This document shows positions 1 through 8,692 of a stretch of 17,887 nucleotides of DNA, one piece after another (the stretch's first letter is position 1; each line of letters starts with the position of its first letter). The stretch lies in contig PMST01000001.1 in assembly GCA_003168295.1 (NCBI GenBank), positions 1-17,887 on the forward strand, given 5' to 3'. The notes below the pieces were generated by a model. The model was not told the origin of the DNA. It made no database searches and saw only the letters and a program-made list of their open reading frames with translations. Both the position numbers and the translations under genes were made by a program. Source of the stretch: Actinomycetota bacterium. GTDB taxonomy: Bacteria; Actinomycetota; Actinomycetes; Streptosporangiales; Streptosporangiaceae.

Positions 1-980
1 GCCCTGGGCCTCCCCGGTAAGCTCGAGTACATAGCCTGATACGTTGCGAGAATGTCCTGCGCAGAAAGGATGCTGTCGTAGATGGCGACCTTCCCGATGG
101 CGCCATCAAAGAACGAATCCAGGTCTCGAGTCCCTATCCGCAGCGGAGCATTCGATGCCCCGGGCTTGACATTAAACTGGCTCAGGCTAACCTGACGACC
201 TCGCATTTGCCCATTCTTGTATATTGAAATATACCCATCGGGCCATTCCGCGGACGATCGGCTGTCGATAACGAATGCTACCATAATCCAATCGCCGGGA
301 TGAACTACATCCTGAAAGTACGCTCCGGAGCCCTTACCGCCCGCCAGGTTGAACAGGTATGCTGATATTCGATTTGGCCTCGGCGGAACCTCTGAATTCG
401 AATAAGAGTACATGCGCATAGCATATTCTTGCTTGCCGACGGTTCCTTTCCCGAGAACATACACGTAGCCTGAGCCTTGAGTATGCGGAAACTGGAGAAC
501 GGCAGGCTTTATCCACGCCTCAACGGTGAGGCAGCCCGTGTCCGTTACCGACAGTGACCTAGATGAAGGAACCTGGACATATTGGCTCACGCCATCGAAG
601 GCGCTCGCCAGGTCCCCGTTCGGAAGAGTAGTGAGATCTGGCTTCCCACCGCTAGGTTCATAAATCCCGTTATTACCATTACCGGACAGGTCTGGTTCAA
701 TCCCAGACGATGCATTCCCGAGGGCTAGGTAAAGCACGGGGTGGAATGATAGAACCTGGCGATCGTATCGATCGGTCACCTGCGGGGGCGACGTGACCGA
801 CACTGGCTCGCGCTGATCAGTCACGGGTCCCGTGCTGCTTCCTGCCGAACTGCTCCCGTCGCGGGCGCACCCCAGCACCACGCCTACAAACATGACTATG
901 GCCCCGACCAGGGTAGCCGCACGCCAAGGCGTTCGCGCCGAGACGCCGACTAGTTTCCAGCTCACCTTAACCACGTTCAT
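1..980 (-). CDS. LamG-domain lipoprotein, 3' end outside window
   Basis: An open frame of 326 codons runs from an ATG at 980 off the left edge without a stop. The N-terminus has basic residues, then a hydrophobic stretch (about residues 21-37) ending in VVLGC, which looks like a lipobox with Cys38 as the lipidated residue. A Ser/Thr/Pro-rich linker follows to about residue 70. The rest resembles a LamG/concanavalin A-like lectin fold: AFDGVSQYVQVP (127-138), LTVEAWIKP (151-159), WIMVAFVID (231-239), and the closing FFDGAIGKVAIYDSILS (290-306). Such domains bind carbohydrate, so a surface-anchored glycan-binding protein is inferred. In-frame ATG 989 and GTG 992 are other possible starts; an in-frame TAA at 998-996 limits the choice. 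It lies about 75 nt downstream of the lyase/deacetylase gene and is probably in the same operon. Whether a catalytic domain follows beyond the edge cannot be seen. Confidence 0.8.
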   Translation of the reverse strand, partial: MNVVKVSWKLVGVSARTPWRAATLVGAIVMFVGVVLGCARDGSSSAGSSTGPVTDQREPVSVTSPPQVTDRYDRQVLSFHPVLYLALGNASSGIEPDLSGNGNNGIYEPSGGKPDLTTLPNGDLASAFDGVSQYVQVPSSRSLSVTDTGCLTVEAWIKPAVLQFPHTQGSGYVYVLGKGTVGKQEYAMRMYSYSNSEVPPRPNRISAYLFNLAGGKGSGAYFQDVVHPGDWIMVAFVIDSRSSAEWPDGYISIYKNGQMRGRQVSLSQFNVKPGASNAPLRIGTRDLDSFFDGAIGKVAIYDSILSAQDILATYQAMYSSLPGRPR

Positions 981-1063
981 CCCCACCATCACACATTACA
1001 AAAAGGGTATTCATGCTGGGCGCGAAGTCGGCTCCTCTCCTGGCCCGCCCACGTTCGGCGCGG

Positions 1064-4000
1064 TCAGCCGGTGATAGTTGCGGTGATCAGCGACTTCTCA
1101 CCGGCATTTACGTAGATATGGTTTTTGACGGGCACTGCGTTGCTTCGGTCGAGCTCGCTCAGCGTCATCACCCGGATGCCCGAGGCGCGGATGCCGTTGA
1201 TGACTTCCTCGAACTGGGCTAGCGGGAATCCGGGCAGGTCACTAGGCTCGGAATGGATACGATGAAACGTCAAGAGAAGCGTTGTATGATACTCTTCAGC
1301 AGATTTAACGGCGGCCAGAATCAGCGAGGGCGGAGTGTACCCGATGTCGCCGTCCTCTCCATCGCCGGGATACTGGATCACCAGGTTGTTCACATCTTTT
1401 GGATTACCGAACGGGTAGCTATCTGGGTTGTTAATGATGCCACGCCCGAACATATAATAGCGGCCGACGGCTTGCTCTAGGGCGTCGTTCATGTCGCCAT
1501 ACGGGTAAATAATCCAGTTGGGCGCGGAGTTCAGCCCGTTCGCCTCCAGCCAGGCGGCCTGCTGAAGAATATCGGAAGCATACCCGGTCGGGTCATTTCG
1601 GTCATAATACGCCTGTACCGCATCCACGTCGGACTGGGTCTGATTGACCATATCCCAGCCCCAGTTATTCTGCAGGGCGCGGAGCTGATAAAGATTCAGG
1701 TAGTACTGGGCTGGATAGTCAACGTATTTGCCGATGACCCCTATGTTGCCTTGCATCCCCAACTCATGCATGTAGGTCGCGGCTGGAAGTATCGACTGGT
1801 AACCGTCGTCGAAGATGATCACGACTTTGCCGGAAGTCTGGGCAGGTGTGAGTGTTAGCCCGCCGATACTGACCGTCGGGACGGGGCCGGGGCCAGCCTT
1901 CGCCTCGAGCGTAACCGCCATTGCGTCCACATCGGCCCAGTTGACTGCCGGGCCGTTGGCGAGCCAGCCGCCCGAGGCGCCGAACTGACCTCCCGGGCCA
2001 AGAAAGACATCTATCCAGTCGCCGGCTACGTCAGGGGTGTACGCATTCAGCAGGTCTGTCGTAGCCGACCGAGCCCGGCCGTCGCTGTACAGGGTCAGCC
2101 TCAGCACATCGACCCGCCGTAGTCCCGTCACCCGCAGCCGAAGCCGGGCGTCATGCTGCAGCAGATCCAGCCGGATGGCGTCGTTCACCATCGTGACAGG
2201 CTCCGTGCCGCTGGCAGTAAGGCTATCGACGACCGAGCCCTGCTGACCCCGCGAGGCAATGGTTCCGCCTCCTGATGCGGTCCAGTTATCCGGGGCCGTA
2301 GCCGCCGTCACCGCGGCTGTCGGCACGGTCGGCGGATTCGGATCGGTGGCCCAGGCTTTCGGTGCGACAGCTTGGCTGAGGCCCAGGGCGATGCTGAGCC
2401 GTCGGGTACCAAGGGTCACCGCGACCCCGCCCTTATCGACGCTAATGCTGAAGCCAGCCTGCTGCGGTTGGCCGATGGTCAACAGCGTCATGAACGTAGC
2501 CTGACGCCCTCTGATTGCATAGCCGATTTGGTAGCACGGCAACAACTGCCCGTACGAATCGGAACAGAGGCCAGCCGGATCCTGCCCTCTGCGATTGATC
2601 ACAACGCTCTCGGAAATCCCTTGAGGTTGCAGCTGCTGGATTGTCACCTCGCGACGCGGCGTGCCGCCGATTCCCGAAACTGTCAGGCCAGATCTTTGCA
2701 ACTGCGCAGCGGGGAAGAGATGGAACAGCTGCTGGTAGGTATGTACTGATGCTGAATCAAGCTGGTCGATAACCAGCACATGATCAGGGTCAAGCAGCAT
2801 CACCATCCGCCGGTGCTGCACTCCCGCGTACAACGAGCTTTCACCGGCCTGGTAGGTTATACCGTCTTTACTAACCAGCGGCCCGGCTTCACCGTTACCT
2901 TGAGCTTGCGATTTCCCATCGACGGTAACCGTGTTGTGCGACTCTGTGCCATGGAAGTAGTTGTGATAGGGGCCCGCCGCGTACGTGTACAGGCCAGGGT
3001 CCGTAAGAAGATCTCCGCCATCACCATACAGCGTAATTCCCATCGCATCCAGATCGCTATGCGCCGTCCGATAACGTCCGAGGTTGAAAGTTAGGTAGGT
3101 GCTGTCTGCATAAGCGGCGCCGCTCGGCCACCCTGACCGCATGACCGTCAACGAAGAAGCAGGGAAAAACTTGCTGTTAACCGGCGGCGCTGAACCCTTG
3201 GCTCCATGGGTCAGGACATAGAGAAAATTCGGATCCGAGTTGGCCATGCCGATATAGACACCATGATAGTTAATGGTCTCATCAAGAGATGCGCCCAGCA
3301 GGGGGACCTGCGAGTTGGGTTGCAGGATATAAGACGCGAAGTTGATCATCGAGGCGAGCTTTGACGACATCCCAGCCGGGAGCGGCTGCCGCTGGGCTAG
3401 CATATATTGATAAATATTCCAGTATTTCTCAAGCGCGTAAAAGTCGTAGTACGGCGCATTCTCGATTAGCTGACCATCTGCATCGATAAGACCCAACAAC
3501 TGCCATTCGAATCTGTCCATGGCAAGCTGCTTCCACTGCTGAGCGTTCGGCAGAGAGGGGAAGGCAACAGCAAGATTGTAAAGAGCGGCCGCTTCGTTCG
3601 TGCCATGGTTCTCCCCGGTCTGGTAATGATTCGGATCAGCCAAGAAGGCGCCGGTCTTTTCGAGTTCCTGCAGGATTGCTGTGCTCGCCGACTCGCTAAG
3701 CGCATGGGCCTGCCGCAACTTCCACCATGTATCGATAAGCGACATGCAGCGGAAAGCTACAGCATGGGGATCCTTCCATGCCCACGGGGATTTCGGTTCG
3801 GCCGCGATAAAGCTCATGTCGAGGTTTACTAGCCGCTTAGCATAAACCACGTCGCCAGTCGTTCGGAAAGCATAGAGAAGGTTTAGAGTCGGTCGCAGTG
3901 AATAAAATTCAAATCGCCAGTAATTCGCGTCATACGGGTTTTCAGACCAGGTGGGTGAAGCAGGCAACCGGACTGAAGCGTAACGCGGGACGTCCCAGAC

Positions 4001-4435
4001 ATTTTGCAAGAGGTAATTGGCCGCCTGGATGGTGCCCTGATCTGTACTGGGATAGATTACTTCCCGGCCCATGCCGACCAATGGGTATGCCTTGTATATC
4101 GAAGCGTACTGACCAGAAGCAAAAGGCTGAACACACACGTAGCCACCGGACACGTCGGACATCTTAAGTGCACTTGGGCAGCTGTTCAGGAACGGCAGGT
4201 TGCTTATTGCGCTAACCGTGTTGTCGGTAGCAACCGATACCGTCTGTGTTATCGTTGACAGCCTGAAAGCGTTGGGAGCTACGTAATTAGCGATTTTCAG
4301 AGAAAAGATTGCCAGCACCACAAAACTAATGCCCGCTTCAACTATGAAGTGACGAATAGTTCGTGGGCGCTTCTCTTTGCGATCTTTGGGCGGCGTCTTT
4401 ACGAGTCCGCCGAAGATCGTTATCCGCGGTACCAT
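1064..4435 (-). CDS. Membrane-anchored heparinase II/III-type lyase fused to polysaccharide deacetylase-like domain
   Basis: This protein has 1123 residues. One membrane segment (about 31-52) follows a basic N-terminus, so the bulk should be outside the cell. Residues about 130-400 look like the alpha-helical half of heparinase II/III or alginate-lyase folds: ENHGTNEAAALY at 275-286 carries the Asn-His pair (N276, H277), and NAPYYDFY at 326-333 holds candidate catalytic tyrosines. Residues about 420-690 look like the beta-sandwich half (AHSDLDAMG 458-466, HGTESHNTVTVDG 495-507). These lyases cleave uronate-containing glycans by beta-elimination. A beta-rich linker domain (about 720-865) may bind sugar. 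Residues about 868-1095 resemble a NodB deacetylase (FDDGYQS 875-881, YPYGD 977-981, TFHRI 1056-1060), but the usual His-x3-His metal motif reads NQTQSD at 931-936, so that activity is doubtful. AGGAAG lies 5 nt before the ATG. The start overlaps the end of the GT2 gene by 16 nt, suggesting translational coupling. Confidence 0.85.
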   Translation of the reverse strand: MVPRITIFGGLVKTPPKDRKEKRPRTIRHFIVEAGISFVVLAIFSLKIANYVAPNAFRLSTITQTVSVATDNTVSAISNLPFLNSCPSALKMSDVSGGYVCVQPFASGQYASIYKAYPLVGMGREVIYPSTDQGTIQAANYLLQNVWDVPRYASVRLPASPTWSENPYDANYWRFEFYSLRPTLNLLYAFRTTGDVVYAKRLVNLDMSFIAAEPKSPWAWKDPHAVAFRCMSLIDTWWKLRQAHALSESASTAILQELEKTGAFLADPNHYQTGENHGTNEAAALYNLAVAFPSLPNAQQWKQLAMDRFEWQLLGLIDADGQLIENAPYYDFYALEKYWNIYQYMLAQRQPLPAGMSSKLASMINFASYILQPNSQVPLLGASLDETINYHGVYIGMANSDPNFLYVLTHGAKGSAPPVNSKFFPASSLTVMRSGWPSGAAYADSTYLTFNLGRYRTAHSDLDAMGITLYGDGGDLLTDPGLYTYAAGPYHNYFHGTESHNTVTVDGKSQAQGNGEAGPLVSKDGITYQAGESSLYAGVQHRRMVMLLDPDHVLVIDQLDSASVHTYQQLFHLFPAAQLQRSGLTVSGIGGTPRREVTIQQLQPQGISESVVINRRGQDPAGLCSDSYGQLLPCYQIGYAIRGRQATFMTLLTIGQPQQAGFSISVDKGGVAVTLGTRRLSIALGLSQAVAPKAWATDPNPPTVPTAAVTAATAPDNWTASGGGTIASRGQQGSVVDSLTASGTEPVTMVNDAIRLDLLQHDARLRLRVTGLRRVDVLRLTLYSDGRARSATTDLLNAYTPDVAGDWIDVFLGPGGQFGASGGWLANGPAVNWADVDAMAVTLEAKAGPGPVPTVSIGGLTLTPAQTSGKVVIIFDDGYQSILPAATYMHELGMQGNIGVIGKYVDYPAQYYLNLYQLRALQNNWGWDMVNQTQSDVDAVQAYYDRNDPTGYASDILQQAAWLEANGLNSAPNWIIYPYGDMNDALEQAVGRYYMFGRGIINNPDSYPFGNPKDVNNLVIQYPGDGEDGDIGYTPPSLILAAVKSAEEYHTTLLLTFHRIHSEPSDLPGFPLAQFEEVINGIRASGIRVMTLSELDRSNAVPVKNHIYVNAGEKSLITATITG

Positions 4436-5817
4436 GTCATCTTCCTAATAGTCGCTACGGAATAGAAGATGAGCCAGGAGAACATAAGGGTCGACATCAG
4501 GCTCATCGCAGGCCTGTACAGCCATCGCCTAGAGCCAGGATTTTCGTAACGGAAAGCTAGTCCGAAAGATAGGCCGATGTAACCAATTCCGGCTAGATAT
4601 AGGACTCCAGATACAGGGTCGCCACGTAGCGGTAGATAGATCAGGTGGCGGGCCGCTACAAAAGGACCGAGGAAAACAAATATCACGTGTATGTAGTAGA
4701 ATAGTGCGGGCAAGAAGGGGCGGCGCCAGTAAAATCTGCCAGTGACAAAGATATTTCGGATAAAGCTTTTCTTCCACCGGATCTGCTGCTTGATCACGCC
4801 GCGAAAAGTGGCGGGCACGTTGGTCCAGGCACGCGTAGACTTGGAGTATACGACCTTCCAGTCTCGCAGCGGATACGTCGGTGTTGAGAAGGGAGAATCG
4901 GTGAACTTAGGTAGCACTCGCGGTCCTAGGAATGTACCGCCGAGCACGTAGGCGGTGAGCGTCCGATCGGTGGCGAACCGGAACTCCTGGCCGAGAAATT
5001 TGTCGGCCTGCCAGGCAGGCATGAAATTGTAGATTGCAGATCGCCGGAAGAGAGCCAGTGGCCCGGAGACACATGTTACCGCCCCGAAGACACTTTCAAA
5101 TGCCTTGCGGACCGAAAACTGACCTTCATACCAAGTGTCTTGCGCCTTAGTAAGAAAGTTAACGTTGCTATTCAATGCCCGGCAATGACCGCTTACCGCA
5201 CCGACGTCTGGATCGTTAACGAAGATCGGGGCAGCGCAGGCCAATGCGTCGTTTTTCCAGACCGTATCGCTATCTGCAAAAGCGATAATGGAACCTTTGG
5301 AAACCCATAGTCCGGCCGCCAGAGCTCCTTTTTTCCCGCGGTTGACGGGCAGCTCAGTAAGGCTAAAACCGTATCTCTGGCTTAGCTCTCGTAGTACGCC
5401 GACTGTGCCATCGGTGGACGCGTCGTCCACAACGATTATCTCTGTGTTCTCGTAGGTCTGACTGATCATTGAAATTATGCATTCCGTTACTAGTTCCTTC
5501 TCGTTGTGCACCGCTACAATGCAGCTAATAAGTGAATCTTTCATCTGAATATCTCCGGCGGCAATCCGCGCGCCAGCGACCGCGGCCGGGTCTCGGTAGA
5601 ACGCCAGAGATACGGTCATGACCACAAATACGACCGCGGTCACCAGTACGCCGTATGCAAAAAAGGCGTCATTAGAATCTGGATTCTTGAATTCGATTTT
5701 CACTGCGAGTAGAAGAGCGAGAGCGAGTACGGCCAGCAATGCAACACCACGCAGGCGTGTACCTAGCGGAAGGCTTGTGGTTCGATGACCATGAGGCAGT
5801 GCTTGTGATTTAGACAT
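4420..5817 (-). CDS. Hyaluronan/chitin-synthase-like processive GT2 glycosyltransferase
   Basis: An integral membrane GT2 synthase. It would polymerise a polysaccharide from UDP-sugars on the inner face and export it through its own membrane helices. Numbered from the upstream TTG at 5832 (470 residues), it has two N-terminal membrane segments (about 28-45 and 58-78). The cytosolic catalytic domain has VVDDAS (134-139), DSD (187-189), SGP (256-258) and ATDR (287-290, in the place of the usual EDR). QQIRWKKS (349-356) is the Q-x-x-R-W signature of processive synthases. Three or four C-terminal helices follow. I prefer the ATG at 5817 (465 residues), because GAGG lies 5 nt upstream; the TTG at 5832 overlaps the preceding dehydrogenase fragment. 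The set of motifs fits HasA/NodC/PgaC-type enzymes, and the sequence alone does not fix the product. The adjacent dehydrogenase remnant and uronate-lyase-like protein favour a uronate-containing polymer. All key motifs are intact. Confidence 0.88.
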   Translation of the reverse strand: MSKSQALPHGHRTTSLPLGTRLRGVALLAVLALALLLAVKIEFKNPDSNDAFFAYGVLVTAVVFVVMTVSLAFYRDPAAVAGARIAAGDIQMKDSLISCIVAVHNEKELVTECIISMISQTYENTEIIVVDDASTDGTVGVLRELSQRYGFSLTELPVNRGKKGALAAGLWVSKGSIIAFADSDTVWKNDALACAAPIFVNDPDVGAVSGHCRALNSNVNFLTKAQDTWYEGQFSVRKAFESVFGAVTCVSGPLALFRRSAIYNFMPAWQADKFLGQEFRFATDRTLTAYVLGGTFLGPRVLPKFTDSPFSTPTYPLRDWKVVYSKSTRAWTNVPATFRGVIKQQIRWKKSFIRNIFVTGRFYWRRPFLPALFYYIHVIFVFLGPFVAARHLIYLPLRGDPVSGVLYLAGIGYIGLSFGLAFRYENPGSRRWLYRPAMSLMSTLMFSWLIFYSVATIRKMTWYRG

Positions 5818-5828
5818 AAATGCCTCAG

Positions 5829-6104
5829 TCAAAAACGCTCTATGTGCGGGTCGACCATACAGCCGCGTGCGTCAAGGATCCGGCACCCGGCGCGCGAGAT
5901 CTGGTCGAGGTTGTATACCGTGACTTCGTGTTCCAGATCATTTGCGCGCCGAACCGGCCTCCCGTCCACGGACCATGCGGGTGCGTATGGATCGTGGTAT
6001 GCAAGCATCGCGCCGCGCGCCATCAGTCTGCGGGCGACGCGAGGGACGGGAGATTCGCGCATGTCGCCAATATCTCTCTTATAGGCCACGCCCAATTGAA
6101 CGCC
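5829..6104 (-). pseudogene. C-terminal remnant of a UDP-sugar (HexNAc-type) 6-dehydrogenase
   Basis: About 88 residues match the C-terminal UDP-binding domain of nucleotide-sugar dehydrogenases: LGVAYKRDIGDMRESP, then AYHDPYAP, and ILDARG near the end. The LGVAYK...RESP wording is closer to WecC/WbpA-type UDP-HexNAc dehydrogenases than to UDP-glucose dehydrogenase, judged from memory. The N-terminal Rossmann domain and the central helix are absent, and an in-frame TAA sits at 6107-6105 right before the homology starts. The stretch DLEHEVTVYNLDQI looks shortened by roughly a dozen residues compared with relatives. The remnant ends 11 nt before the ATG of the GT2 synthase on the same strand. 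This suggests that a dehydrogenase-synthase (HasB-HasA-like) operon existed and lost the 5' part of the dehydrogenase. A functional product is unlikely. Confidence 0.75.
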
Positions 6105-6619
6105 TTATTCGGCGTCTTCTCCCCACTTAGTATGCCATTACGCCCGGGCGGTACGCTATCGCCTGAAAGGGCGCCAATTAACGGCATTGATGTCTGCTAA
6201 GCCCGTGTTTCTAGAGCGAACTCGAAATTTGCGCTCGCGTCACCTAGACCGTTATATCCGGACAAGATCACGACCGTTCGTGGTCGCCTCCCCTATTGCC
6301 GCCATGACTGGTGCCGCAGATGATCATCAAGGTGACGGCTCCCCCTACGGGCCGCCCTCCATTAGATAATACGACCAGCGGGGATGGCAAGCGGTTACGC
6401 GAATGTTTAGGCTCTGGCCCTGCCTTTTGGTCCGGACGTAGAGCTGGGACGGCGCGCCTAACGTAGGAAGTGCTCCTAAACTGGTGCGATACGGGGTGTC
6501 GAGGTGCTTACTTAATAGGTGCGGCGCCTCTTGGGTGATGCAACGTGGAAGGTTCTAGCGTGCTTGTTGCCGCGGTGTCCGGGCTGCTCGAGTCGGCGGG
6601 TGCATAAGGGGCTCCGTCC
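6105..6619. other. Non-coding, probably decayed DNA
   Basis: I see no intact gene in these roughly 515 bases. Stops are frequent in the frames I followed on the minus strand, where the missing part of the dehydrogenase would lie. I found none of its expected middle motifs. Near the right end (about 6547-6610, plus strand) two overlapping frames give VEGSSVLVAA and CPGCSSRRVHK, which resemble the start and zinc-binding part of ISL3-type transposases separated by a frameshift. This may be a remnant of an older insertion sequence next to the IS4 target site, at low confidence. Confidence 0.45.
6610..6619 (+). repeat. Left target-site duplication of the IS4 element
   Basis: GGCTCCGTCC here is repeated exactly at 8710-8719, directly outside both ends of the insertion sequence. 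Because the element ends are C/G-rich, the true duplication could be read as 8, 10 or 12 bp. I chose 10 bp so that the element starts at CAATGCC. Confidence 0.75.
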
Positions 6620-6636
6620 CAATGCCATGTAGATCG
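6620..6636 (+). repeat. Left inverted repeat of IS4 element
   Basis: CAATGCCATGTAGATCG is the inverted partner of 8693-8709, with mismatches only at positions 9 and 16 of the 17. Confidence 0.75.
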
Positions 6637-6823
6637 GCGTTTTCGCGGCCGGGTTCAGGCTGCGGTGGCGGTTACGTTGCGTGATTCCTGACGCTGGCTG
6701 GATCGACGGCTTGTTGGTGCCGGCGGGACACGCGGTGAGTGTTTTGCCTGTGGTTACGGGCTTTCTGGCGGGACTCCCGGTAGGAGAAGAGGTGCTGACG
6801 CCCTTCTGATCCGGGAGCCCCTC

Positions 6824-8536
6824 GTGTCTTTGTATCCTGCCGTGCTGTTTCCTGTCAGTCCAGCGGACGAGGCCGCCTGGTGGCAGCCGGGACCAGGCAG
6901 CGCCCGGATGGTCGCGATCCGCCTTGGGGACCTGCGGTCCCCGGCCCGGCATGGCAGCGGTAAAGATGGCCGGACGGCGCTGACGGCGGCGGGTGCGGGG
7001 CCGGTCCGCAGCGGGGACCTGGTGGTGTTCTGCAAGCCGGTCGCGGTGGCACCGGCGCTGGTGCGCCGGGACGGGCGGGTGCAGGCCGCCGGGCACCCGG
7101 CCGATCACGTCCGGCTGGGCGTCATCGAGCAGCAGCTGGATGAGATGACCGGCACGAAGGACACGATCGGCCAGGTCGCCGCGCAGGTCACGCCGCGCGG
7201 GGCGGTTAAGGGAACCGCGCGTCGGGCGATGAGCATCGCCGCCGCGGTGCGCGGGTCGCTGCTGATGACGCTGATGCCGGACGCCGATCACGCCGAGATC
7301 CTGGCGGCGCTGTTCGGTGACCTTGCCGCGGTGCCGTGGCAGGCGCCGTTCACCGTGCCGACCGGTACCGTGTTCTCTGCCTGGCGCAAAGCGGCCGGCC
7401 CCGAACCGCTGGCCGTCCTGCAGGACCTGGTGCTGGCCGCCTCGGCCGCCGGGCACGAGCAGCATGACTGGCGTGCGATCGAGATAGGTGATCTCAAGCC
7501 CGGCTCGGTTGACGGGACCGTGACCCGGATGCCGGACACCACGGCCAACCGTGCCCTGTTCGGCTCGGCGGCCGGCGACGACGTCAGCCCCTATCCGCAG
7601 CTGAGGGACCTGCTGGTCACCGATGCTTCTACCCGCGGCACGCTCGCGGTAGTGACCGGGCCGTCCGGCGGTGACAAGGCCGAAGCCGAGCAGCAGCTCC
7701 TGGACCGGGCGCTCATCCAGTACGGGCACGTGTTCACCAAGGACCGGATCTGGGTACTGGACCGTAACTTCCCCGGCGTCGCGCGGATCAAGAAGATGAC
7801 GACGGTCACCCGCCTCCTGATCCGGCTGCGCAGCAGCATCACGCTGCGGCGGGTCAGCGGGTTCTTTCCCGGCGGCTCCTGGCTGGCTGATGTCAGCGGC
7901 AGCGGGGAGACGATCCGGATGCGGATCACCGAGTACGACGTCGACGTCGACGGCCAGGACGTGCCGGAGACGTTCTGCCTGGCCACCGACCTGCTCGACT
8001 GGTCTGCCTACCCAGCCGCCGTGCTGGCTGCGGCGTATAAGTGGCGCTGGGACGGGTCGGAGACCGCGCTGCGTGAGGACAAGTCCGCCATCCGCGGCGC
8101 CGGGCCGTCGACCGGGCCGATCTTCCGCTCCGGCACCCCGGAGATGATCCGCGCCGAGCACGCCGCGTGGATCACCGCCTGCGAACTGGTCCGCGCCGTG
8201 ATCCGGGCAGCCGCCCGCCAGGCCGTCCCGGCCAGGAAAGGCCACCGGGCCGGGCAGCCCGTCCATCCCCGCGAGATCTCGTTCACCGCCGCCCGCCGCG
8301 CCGCTATCACCGCCGCCCGCGACGGCACCGCCACCGCCAGCCTCCCCGCTGCGGCCCGCTGCGACAGACGCGACGCCGTCCTGCACGAACTGGGCAGACG
8401 CTGGATAACGACCGGCCGTGACCGGCACCGCGACCACAAAACCAAAGCCGGGCAGGCGTTCCCCGCCGCCGGACGCGGCATCACCACCCGCAAGGCACCC
8501 GCCCGCATCACCATCTGCGGCCCCCTCGCCGCCTGA
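6824..8536 (+). CDS. IS4-family DDE transposase
   Basis: A 570-residue transposase of the IS4 (DDE_Tnp_1) type that cuts and joins the ends of its own element. The likely catalytic triad is D230 in SVDGTVTRMPD, D313 in WVLDRNFPG, and E413 in YKWRWDGSETALREDK. The last stretch is the family's Y-R-E-K signature, but it has four residues between R408 and E413 rather than the usual three. The N-terminal 180 residues form the helical DNA-binding part. The C-terminal tail (about 440-570) is rich in Arg and Ala. It starts at GTG 6824, with GGGAG six nt upstream. The frame is unbroken and all three catalytic positions are filled, so it is probably active. Similar transposases occur in many actinobacteria. 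Confidence 0.9.
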   Translation: MSLYPAVLFPVSPADEAAWWQPGPGSARMVAIRLGDLRSPARHGSGKDGRTALTAAGAGPVRSGDLVVFCKPVAVAPALVRRDGRVQAAGHPADHVRLGVIEQQLDEMTGTKDTIGQVAAQVTPRGAVKGTARRAMSIAAAVRGSLLMTLMPDADHAEILAALFGDLAAVPWQAPFTVPTGTVFSAWRKAAGPEPLAVLQDLVLAASAAGHEQHDWRAIEIGDLKPGSVDGTVTRMPDTTANRALFGSAAGDDVSPYPQLRDLLVTDASTRGTLAVVTGPSGGDKAEAEQQLLDRALIQYGHVFTKDRIWVLDRNFPGVARIKKMTTVTRLLIRLRSSITLRRVSGFFPGGSWLADVSGSGETIRMRITEYDVDVDGQDVPETFCLATDLLDWSAYPAAVLAAAYKWRWDGSETALREDKSAIRGAGPSTGPIFRSGTPEMIRAEHAAWITACELVRAVIRAAARQAVPARKGHRAGQPVHPREISFTAARRAAITAARDGTATASLPAAARCDRRDAVLHELGRRWITTGRDRHRDHKTKAGQAFPAAGRGITTRKAPARITICGPLAA

Positions 8537-8692
8537 ACACCAGCACCCGCCCAGCCGCCATCTGCCGGATCGTGGAACCGGCCACCGCAGCGGAGCGTCA
8601 TCCGCCGCCCAGCCATGCCCGGAACAGAATCAGTCACTGACCGTAAACCTCAAAGATGCCCCCACGGAGACGGCCAGGAAAGCCCAACCGAG

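Noticed and set aside
6512..8437. Long minus-strand open frame of about 640 codons across the insertion sequence
   Set aside because: It is the antisense of the IS4 transposase. Its translation is a run of Gly/Arg/Ala/Pro without domains, typical of GC-rich shadow frames.
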